DNA of 6,423 nucleotides from Candidatus Arcticimaribacter sp. (GTDB lineage Bacteria; Bacteroidota; Bacteroidia; Flavobacteriales; Flavobacteriaceae). The stretch is taken from positions 1 to 6,423 of the forward strand of contig WTJB01000046.1 in the NCBI GenBank assembly GCA_011526335.1, read 5' to 3'. The notes under the pieces were generated by a model. It searched no databases, was not told the origin of the DNA, and saw only the letters and a list, made by a program, of their open reading frames with translations. Below are positions 1 through 5,057 of the stretch, one piece after another (the stretch's first letter is position 1; the number at the start of each line of letters is the position of its first letter). Position numbers and translations under genes: made by a program.

Positions 1-1
1 T

Positions 2-784
2 ATTTGGGGTCTGTTGCCCAGCTGTATCGCACAAGAACACCGCCCGCAGGTCTTCTTGCGTGGCCATCTGCTAGTGGACGCTTACATGGATAGTCCCAGC
101 GGTCAATTGCATTACCAAACCATTGGCGATCCTGCGCTGCCCGCTTTGGTCCTTATTCACGGCTCACCCGGAGATGCAACCGCCTGGGAAAAGCTTTTGG
201 AAGATTCGGTTTTGCTCGATCATTTTTTTGTGCTTTTAATCGATCGTCCCCCCTATGGTGAAACCACCCTAGCCGGGGGGTCTTTGTCGGATCAAAGTGC
301 ACAATTGGCTGATTTTATGGATAAACATTGCCGTCCCTGTGGCTTGGTCGGGCATTCGTATGGGGGGGCATTGGCTTTACAAATGGGAGTAGATTACCCC
401 AAGCAGGTACAGGTTATTTTGAGTATAGCCGGCACCATAGCCGCACCTTATCAAAAAGCGCGATGGTACAATTACATCGCCAAATACAGTCCATTGGGTT
501 GGGTGCTTCCCAAAGATTTTAAGGCCAGCAACCAAGAAATGTGGTCCTTGCATAATGATCTACGCGCCTTAGAACAACAACTCAAAACCATGACTGTCCC
601 AGTTTATTTATATCAAGGGGGAAAAGACATTTTGGTAAAACCCCAGTCTGCCGCCTATGTAGATGCACTTTTACCGAATGGTAAAAAAATCTATAGACCG
701 GATAAAAACCATTTTGTTATCTGGACAGATATTCCAGATTTGAACACCTTATTTATGGCCTTAAAAGAAGAAGTCAATTGGTAA
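2..784 (+). CDS. Alpha/beta hydrolase, 5' end probably outside window
   Basis: Serine hydrolase of the alpha/beta-hydrolase fold; substrate unknown. Residues are counted from the TTG at 14. The oxyanion-hole motif HGSPG lies at 49-53, DRPPYG at 77-82, and the nucleophile elbow GHSYG at 113-117 with Ser115. The likely acid is Asp204 (GGKDILV) and the likely base His233 (KNHF), so the triad is complete. The frame stays open to base 2 and reads IWGLLPSC just before and after the TTG. This resembles the end of a hydrophobic signal or anchor, possibly a lipobox with Cys4, so the true start is probably upstream. ATG at 86 is an alternative, but it would remove that N-terminal stretch. Related Bacteroidota hydrolases often carry an N-terminal membrane segment before the core. 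The gene ends at TAA 782-784, overlapping the convergent GIN gene by 11 bp. The hydrolase call is firm; specificity cannot be read. Confidence 0.88.
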   Translation: MWGLLPSCIAQEHRPQVFLRGHLLVDAYMDSPSGQLHYQTIGDPALPALVLIHGSPGDATAWEKLLEDSVLLDHFFVLLIDRPPYGETTLAGGSLSDQSAQLADFMDKHCRPCGLVGHSYGGALALQMGVDYPKQVQVILSIAGTIAAPYQKARWYNYIAKYSPLGWVLPKDFKASNQEMWSLHNDLRALEQQLKTMTVPVYLYQGGKDILVKPQSAAYVDALLPNGKKIYRPDKNHFVIWTDIPDLNTLFMALKEEVNW

Positions 785-1520
785 AATAAACTTTTCCACT
801 GCCCGTGATACGCTTATAAAAATGCGGCATGCCTTTGCAATACACCATCGCATCTCCGTAGATGATGACATCCAATTTTTCTTGTGCATGTACTTTGCAC
901 CACCCACTTCCCTCAAACCGAACATGAGCTTCTTTTGCTTCTATGGCATAGCCGTCAAAGTGCCCTTTCCCCAATACATTTAGGGTAAGTTGATCAATGC
1001 TGACGGGAGAGGTGTTTTTACACACCACTTTTGCTCCTCTAGACAAGTGAACGTTCATTTCTTTCAGCTTTTCTCCAGCAACAAAATCCAAAGTGCTATG
1101 GTCAGTAAGGTGTATATTCCAGCCTTGCATTGAAGAGAAGGGGTGCAGTTGTATTCTGTTCTTTTTTGTGGTCAATAGGTGTCTTAAATGGGGAAGTCCG
1201 ACACTAATTTTTAATGCGTTTAGACTATTGCAATTGTCAAATTGATTTTCAATTTTTAAGGTTTTATTCTCTACTTCTGTAGTGATTTGCTGTAACAATG
1301 TGCTGTCGCCTTTCAGGTGGATATGGTGCTTATCAGCAGGGTGGATGGTCACCTCTGCATTAAGGTAGAGATGTACGGCGTGAAACTCTTCTAGCGGGAT
1401 GGTTTTTTGGCTTAGGATTCCACTTTGATGCAGACAAAGGTTTTGATCTTCTTTTTGGCAAGAAACAACCATCAACATCGAAATAAAAAATAGGCGAAAG
1501 CTAAGAGTAGTGTAGGTCAT
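774..1520 (-). CDS. Head-GIN domain (DUF2807) lipoprotein
   Basis: Predicted envelope lipoprotein of 248 residues. Residues 1-20 form a signal peptide ending in the lipobox VVSC, with Cys21 as the lipidation site. The mature part begins with a short region (IPLEEFHAVHLYLNAEVTIH at 41-60) that matches the usual opening of head-GIN domains. The body has repeating beta-strand units with short turns. The end, GDAMVYCKG (222-230) followed by ITGSGKVYF (238-246), is the typical GIN finish (GSG.VYYKG ... GSGKV). The family is expected to form a right-handed beta-helix and is often annotated as a putative autotransporter adhesin, but its role is not established. Ordinary GSG turns are partly replaced here (YGDA, LGKG). 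The start ATG is at 1518-1520, about 40 bp downstream of a strong hairpin on the same strand. The gene converges with the hydrolase and overlaps its stop. Confidence 0.85.
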   Translation of the reverse strand: MTYTTLSFRLFFISMLMVVSCQKEDQNLCLHQSGILSQKTIPLEEFHAVHLYLNAEVTIHPADKHHIHLKGDSTLLQQITTEVENKTLKIENQFDNCNSLNALKISVGLPHLRHLLTTKKNRIQLHPFSSMQGWNIHLTDHSTLDFVAGEKLKEMNVHLSRGAKVVCKNTSPVSIDQLTLNVLGKGHFDGYAIEAKEAHVRFEGSGWCKVHAQEKLDVIIYGDAMVYCKGMPHFYKRITGSGKVYFTN

Positions 1521-1560
1521 AATGATAAAATATAGTGGGGATAAAGAAACAATAAGGTTA

Positions 1561-1592
1561 AAAAAAACCCTACTATGGGCAAATAGTAGGGT
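1561..1592 (-). terminator. Intrinsic terminator hairpin downstream of the ZIP gene
   Basis: A perfect 10-bp inverted repeat, ACCCTACTAT at 1567-1576 and ATAGTAGGGT at 1583-1592, encloses a 6-nt loop. Read on the - strand, the stem is followed at once by a run of seven T (1567-1561). This is the layout of a rho-independent terminator for transcripts moving leftward, that is, from the ZIP gene. The + strand side has no matching T run, so it is probably one-directional. It lies about 170 nt after the ZIP stop and about 40 nt before the GIN start. It could therefore also act as an attenuator if GIN transcription starts upstream of it. Confidence 0.8.
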
Positions 1593-1737
1593 ATTTGGAA
1601 AAACTAATAAATCTCAGGTTAAGTTCAATTAATATATTGTTATTCTTTATTCCTTGTTTGCTGTTGTAAAAGTGCAAAGAACCCCTCAAATTGATAGTGT
1701 ACTATGTAACCGTGGGTAGGGATAATGAAATAAGTGG

Positions 1738-1767
1738 TAGGAAATGAGTAATATTTGGTATTTCCTA
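1738..1767. repeat. 8-bp inverted repeat across the ZIP stop codon; rest of gap has no gene
   Basis: TAGGAAAT at 1738-1745 and ATTTCCTA at 1760-1767 are perfect complements around a 14-nt loop. The right arm contains the ZIP stop codon. The stem is AT-rich and no T run follows it on either strand, so it is at best a weak 3'-end RNA structure and not a convincing terminator. The remainder of the gap 1521-1764 contains no open frame of note on either strand and no start codon CAT on the - strand between about 1600 and 1764. Apart from the terminator at 1561-1592 I see nothing else firm in it. Confidence 0.35.
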
Positions 1768-2433
1768 AAAAAGAAAGGCAACCCCTATTCCTGCGATGAT
1801 GGCTAAGAATTTTTGCAAGTGAAAGACATGACCTTCTGTGCTTTCAAATAAAATGGTGGTAGAAATATGAAGAAGAATACCGACAACCAAAGGCTCTACC
1901 GTTCTGTGCATTAGGTCGGTGTCTAAAAATAAACCCGCCCAAGCGCCAAGGGGGGAAAATAAAGAAAACAACACCAAAAGAATCCCTTTTGCCGTTAAGG
2001 AATATTTGCTTTTCCATACCAAGAGTGTGACCACTAGTGCTATGGGGATTTTATGAATGGCTACCGCCCACATCAATGCCGTATTGTCCAAAAGAGGCAA
2101 TCCTTCCAAAAAAGCATGGGCCCCAAGACTCAAAAACAAGGGAAGAAGACGCGAGTTTCCATTTTCTGTATGTATGTGTCCGTGTTCAGCTCCTTTAGAA
2201 AACAATTCCAATAAGAGTTGAAAAAGCAAACCGACCAAGATCCAAATCCCTGGATTCCCAACAGGGCTTTTATATATAGATGGGATCATCTCCAACACCA
2301 GAATCGCCAGTAAAAATGAACCGCTAAAGGCTAAGATTAATTTTGTGCCTAGCGGTGTTTTTGGTTTAAAATACAATCCAATACCAGCCCCGAGAAACGT
2401 CGTTAAAATAAGAAAGAGAATTCCGTAATTCAT
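1765..2433 (-). CDS. ZIP family divalent metal transporter
   Basis: Inner-membrane transporter of 222 residues, likely importing zinc or another divalent metal into the cytoplasm. About eight hydrophobic helices can be seen (roughly 2-22, 31-52, 62-79, 95-114, 119-140, 148-170, 178-196, 205-222), as expected for ZIP. A short His-rich loop, EHGHIH (83-88), precedes the fourth helix. The metal-site signature is HAFLEG at 106-111 in place of the usual HN.PEG. In the next helix HKIP occurs at 127-130, where many ZIPs have HxxPEG; the Glu after Pro130 is Ile here. His189 and Glu197 lie in a later helix (LLHISTTILFE) that also matches the family. Transport specificity cannot be assigned. The gene is divergent from the THUMP methyltransferase gene across a 72-bp spacer and ends at TAG 1767-1765. 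Confidence 0.87.
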   Translation of the reverse strand: MNYGILFLILTTFLGAGIGLYFKPKTPLGTKLILAFSGSFLLAILVLEMIPSIYKSPVGNPGIWILVGLLFQLLLELFSKGAEHGHIHTENGNSRLLPLFLSLGAHAFLEGLPLLDNTALMWAVAIHKIPIALVVTLLVWKSKYSLTAKGILLVLFSLFSPLGAWAGLFLDTDLMHRTVEPLVVGILLHISTTILFESTEGHVFHLQKFLAIIAGIGVAFLF

Positions 2434-2470
2434 GGCTTGGAATAAGCGGATGTTTTCATTAAAAGTTGAA

Positions 2471-2496
2471 CAAAATTAAACTATTTTTGACAGCAA
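2471..2496 (-). promoter_or_regulatory. Candidate Bacteroidota promoter for the ZIP gene
   Basis: On the - strand TAATTTTG (2478-2471) matches all fixed positions of the Bacteroidota -7 element TAnnTTTG. A TTG at 2496-2494 lies 15 nt upstream, a little shorter than the spacing usual for the -33 element. Transcription would begin about 30 nt ahead of the ZIP start at 2433. The sequence match is direct; use as a promoter is inferred. Confidence 0.42.
2482..2489 (+). promoter_or_regulatory. Candidate -7 element for the THUMP methyltransferase operon
   Basis: TATTTTTG matches all fixed positions of the Bacteroidota -7 consensus TAnnTTTG and ends 16 bp before the ATG at 2506, which implies a very short leader. 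The nearest upstream TTG (2466-2468) is only 13 nt away, shorter than the usual 17-23, so the -33 half is poor. The element is 3 bp from the opposing ZIP -7 element, so the two promoters would compete for RNA polymerase. Confidence 0.38.
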
Positions 2497-2505
2497 CGCT
2501 TTTAT

Positions 2506-3666
2506 ATGGATGCAAATTATCGCATGATTGCAAAAACCCTTTATGGTTTAGAGGGTGTTTTGGCAGAGGAATTAAAAAATCTGGGGGCACAAGAGGTGAA
2601 AGAAGGCAACCGTATGGTCTCTTTTAAGGGAGACAAGGGGTTTATGTATAAGGCCAATCTGTCCCTAAGAACAGCCCTAAAAATTTTGATGCCTTTAGAT
2701 ACCTTTAACGTCTATTCTGAAGAGGATTTATATAAAGCGGTGTACAATTATGATTGGCCCGCTCTTTTTGGTGCCGATCAAACATTGGCTATAGACAGTG
2801 TGGTTTTCGGAGATGTATTTACCCATTCTTTATATGTTTCACAAAAAATTAAAGATGCCATTGCCGACCGGTTTCGGGCGGTTGAAGGAAGGCGTCCCAG
2901 TGTAGATTTAAACCATCCGGATGTACGTATTCATGCCCATATAGATCAGCAGGTGTGTAGCCTTTCATTAGATAGTTCAGGGGCCTCACTGCACCAAAGG
3001 GGGTATCGCGGGAGAACCAATATTGCTCCTATAAACGAAGTTTTAGCCGCTGGAATACTGCTTCTTTCGGGTTGGGATCAACGCACAGACTTATTGGACC
3101 CCATGTGTGGTAGTGGAACATTACCCATAGAGGCCGCCATGCTTTCGTGTAAAATTCCTGCCAACATCAATCGGAAGGAGTTTGCCTTTGAAAAGTGGAA
3201 AGATTGGGATGAAGATTTGTTCTACACCATAGAAGAAGCTCAATTGAACAAGATTCAGGGCTTAGCGGGCAGTATTGTCGGGTATGACAAGGCGCCTTCT
3301 GCCGTAGCTAAAGCCCGTGAAAATATTCGGAATGCCAATTTAGAAGAGTTTATAAGCATAGAAAAAGAGAATTTTTTATTTACCCAAAAAGACTCTGACC
3401 GTCCATTGCATATCATAACCAATCCTCCCTATGGGAAACGTCTTGAGGGGGATATTCCTGCCCTCTATGCTGAAATGGGGAGTTTATTAAAACACAAGTA
3501 CAACGGAACCCAAGCTTGGATCATTAGCTCTCATTTTGAAGCCCTTAAGCACGTTGGCTTGCGCCCTTCGAAAAAGATTAAATTATTTAATGGTAAATTA
3601 GAGTCGCGCTTGCAATGCTATGATATATATGCAGGCACCAAAAAAGTACATAAACAAAATCGTTAA
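2506..3666 (+). CDS. THUMP-domain 23S rRNA (guanine-N2) methyltransferase, RlmL N-terminal type
   Basis: SAM-dependent RNA methyltransferase of 386 residues. It resembles the N-terminal half of E. coli RlmKL, which makes m2G2445 in 23S rRNA; this specificity is inferred by family. A ferredoxin-like and THUMP RNA-binding region covers about residues 1-160. It is followed by the linker SLHQRGYRG (161-169) typical of the family. The Rossmann methyltransferase domain shows motif I DPMCGSGT (198-205), the acidic ribose-binding residue Asp261 (VGYDKAP), and the catalytic NPPYGKRL (306-313). The C-terminal FNGKLESRLQCYDIY (361-375) is also characteristic. The RlmK half of the enterobacterial fusion is absent, so this is the stand-alone form. 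ATG at 2506 is preferred over ATG at 2524 because relatives have a few residues before MIAKT. It shares one base with the downstream small gene (TAATG). It is a cytoplasmic enzyme acting during 50S assembly. Confidence 0.9.
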   Translation: MDANYRMIAKTLYGLEGVLAEELKNLGAQEVKEGNRMVSFKGDKGFMYKANLSLRTALKILMPLDTFNVYSEEDLYKAVYNYDWPALFGADQTLAIDSVVFGDVFTHSLYVSQKIKDAIADRFRAVEGRRPSVDLNHPDVRIHAHIDQQVCSLSLDSSGASLHQRGYRGRTNIAPINEVLAAGILLLSGWDQRTDLLDPMCGSGTLPIEAAMLSCKIPANINRKEFAFEKWKDWDEDLFYTIEEAQLNKIQGLAGSIVGYDKAPSAVAKARENIRNANLEEFISIEKENFLFTQKDSDRPLHIITNPPYGKRLEGDIPALYAEMGSLLKHKYNGTQAWIISSHFEALKHVGLRPSKKIKLFNGKLESRLQCYDIYAGTKKVHKQNR

Positions 3667-3887
3667 TGATGAAAAAAGAAACTGTAGCCTTGGTTCTAAA
3701 TCTCGTTTTTTTTGGGGGATTGTTTTACCTCTTTAAAATTACCATCGGTACCTATATGCCTATGGCTTATGTTCCTTTGATTGCGCTATCGGCTGTTTTT
3801 GCCAGTATCTTATCCCCAAAATTTTTAGTGCAAGAAGGCGATTTATATGTCAAGTTTCCGCTTGTGCGAAAACCGTTTAAGTTTTAG
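3666..3887 (+). CDS. Small two-helix membrane protein, function unknown
   Basis: A 73-residue protein with two clear hydrophobic helices (about 7-23 and 33-50) joined by a short loop, and a polar, basic tail (VQEGDLYVKFPLVRKPFKF at 55-73). It has no catalytic motif and no signal-peptidase site. I recall similar short membrane proteins in flavobacteria but no function. The start ATG at 3666 overlaps the THUMP gene stop in TAATG, indicating translational coupling. A second ATG follows directly at 3669, so initiation could be at either. The length, codon use and coupling support a real gene. Its stop overlaps the end of the convergent DUF6048 gene by 4 bp. Confidence 0.75.
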   Translation: MMKKETVALVLNLVFFGGLFYLFKITIGTYMPMAYVPLIALSAVFASILSPKFLVQEGDLYVKFPLVRKPFKF

Positions 3888-4600
3888 TTTTTTCGGAAGC
3901 GAAAAGGAAATTTATACGTTAGGGTATAATTGAAACTGGAACCAAAAGAATTGTCATCGGTGATACGGTTGAAGCCGGGGGCATAGATGTTTCCATAGTT
4001 ATTTACCTCAGGACGCTTGGCCAGGATGTGTAAACGCAGGCTCATCCCGGCGTAAAGATTTTGTAACAATTCTACTTTTACCCCAAAAAGGAGTTCTATC
4101 CAACGGGTAGAAATCGCGCTTTTTTCGCCAACCTCAAACCCTTGTGTAATGATGGGATTATCAAAATAACGGTGGGTCGTATACAATTCGTATTGATTTA
4201 CAGCATGCCGATGCCCACTACTGGCAAAACGAAGTCCCACGGCCAATACATTGTCCATACCCTCCCAATTGTTAAAAATATTGTAGTCTATTCCCAATTT
4301 TAGGTAGTTTCCCTTGGTGGTGTAGTGTATTAATTCAGATTGTTGTTCTATTTTTTCGGTTCCCAGTTCTGCTGCCACAAAAAGACGTTTTCCCAATTGT
4401 AGATCCCCCACCAGTTCAATTCCTGAAAAATCTGAATTTAGTTGCGTTTTTAATAAACGACTTGCATCTACCCCCACCCGTAGGGCATAGGTTTTGGGTT
4501 GTTTATTTAAACTATCCAGTGTTTCAGTTTTGGGACTTTGTGCCCAAATGACACTGCTGAATCCACTAATGATAAAGAGCCAAATGTGCTTGATTTTCAT
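3884..4600 (-). CDS. DUF6048 family protein, probable outer-membrane beta-barrel
   Basis: A 238-residue exported protein. The signal peptide covers residues 1-20, with likely cleavage at VIWA|QSP. After a short polar linker, the chain shows alternating amphipathic strands rich in aromatic and Gly residues (for example YALRVGVDASRLL, GNYLKLGIDYNIF, WIELLFGVKVELL, YAGMSLRLHIL) and ends FNYTLTYKFPFRFRKN. This is the pattern of a small outer-membrane barrel of roughly eight to ten strands. I recall this family as DUF6048, found in flavobacteria; no function is known to me. The start at 4600 is supported by the signal peptide beginning there. It lies 35 bp inside the 3' end of the DUF6452 gene, so the two are probably translationally coupled and the last members of the rlmD operon. 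No intrinsic terminator follows. Confidence 0.8.
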   Translation of the reverse strand: MKIKHIWLFIISGFSSVIWAQSPKTETLDSLNKQPKTYALRVGVDASRLLKTQLNSDFSGIELVGDLQLGKRLFVAAELGTEKIEQQSELIHYTTKGNYLKLGIDYNIFNNWEGMDNVLAVGLRFASSGHRHAVNQYELYTTHRYFDNPIITQGFEVGEKSAISTRWIELLFGVKVELLQNLYAGMSLRLHILAKRPEVNNYGNIYAPGFNRITDDNSFGSSFNYTLTYKFPFRFRKN

Positions 4601-5057
4601 TTTTCAGGGTGTCAATTAATACGGTGTAAGCAGCATAAAATGGAGGGGCTACCCCCAAAGATTCTAGTGCGTTAGTGTCCAATATAAATTCAGCACGATA
4701 ACCACAGGCTCGATTGAAATAGATGTCCTGGCGTCTGTAGTTGAATTGTAAGGTGTCTATGATTGAGGATGTCGCTGTTTCTGACCGAACAAAACTTAAT
4801 TGGGTAAAGTTTTCAGCAGGATTCAGTTGTATTGCTGTAGAATCTGAGTTGATGCTTGTCAGCAAATCTTCTCTGCCCAGGCCAAAGACATCAATACTGC
4901 TGGCAGGAGCTTTTAGTACTGCAGGATTATCTTTATCGTAAAGTCGTATAATGAGTGATGGCGTCCCTTGAGTACCCGCTGGACAAACATCATCTTTTTC
5001 GCAAGAAGTTGCCGCAAAGCTAAGCAGTAAAAACCAAAGGACAAGGGCTCTAGGCAT
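4566..5057 (-). CDS. DUF6452 family lipoprotein
   Basis: A 163-residue predicted lipoprotein. Residues 1-18 form the signal sequence, with lipobox AATSC and lipidated Cys19, followed by EKDD. The mature protein looks all-beta, Ig-like in pattern. It has the segment PSLIIRLYDKDNP (33-45), a strand pair around TQLSFV (85-90), and FNYRRQDIYFNRACGYRAEF (105-124). Two further cysteines, Cys25 and Cys118, could form a disulfide after export. These landmarks match what I recall of DUF6452, a flavobacterial family of unknown function. Its start overlaps the rlmD stop by 8 bp, and its 3' end overlaps the DUF6048 start by 35 bp. The tight packing suggests it is made together with the barrel protein. 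A partnership at the outer membrane is an inference, not shown. Confidence 0.82.
   Translation of the reverse strand: MPRALVLWFLLLSFAATSCEKDDVCPAGTQGTPSLIIRLYDKDNPAVLKAPASSIDVFGLGREDLLTSINSDSTAIQLNPAENFTQLSFVRSETATSSIIDTLQFNYRRQDIYFNRACGYRAEFILDTNALESLGVAPPFYAAYTVLIDTLKNENQAHLALYH

Noticed and set aside
328..522. A + strand open frame of 64 codons
   Set aside because: It lies wholly inside the hydrolase gene in another frame, across its catalytic motif, and its translation has no family features.
1527..1534. TATATTTT on the - strand as a promoter element for the GIN gene
   Set aside because: It lacks the final G of TAnnTTTG, the nearest TTG is only 15 nt away, and it would place the start of transcription almost at the ATG.
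1694..1705. Palindrome ATAGT-GT-ACTAT as an operator
   Set aside because: A short AT-rich palindrome about 60-70 bp past the ZIP stop, with no adjacent promoter or regulator gene; easily explained by chance.
3890..3905. Inverted repeat TTTTCG-GAAG-CGAAAA at the convergent junction, considered as a bidirectional terminator
   Set aside because: The stem is only 6 bp and AT-rich, no T run follows it on either strand, and it lies in the last codons of the DUF6048 gene.
4741..4941. A + strand open frame of 66 codons
   Set aside because: It is antisense to the DUF6452 gene, which has a clear lipobox and family motifs; this is a shadow frame.
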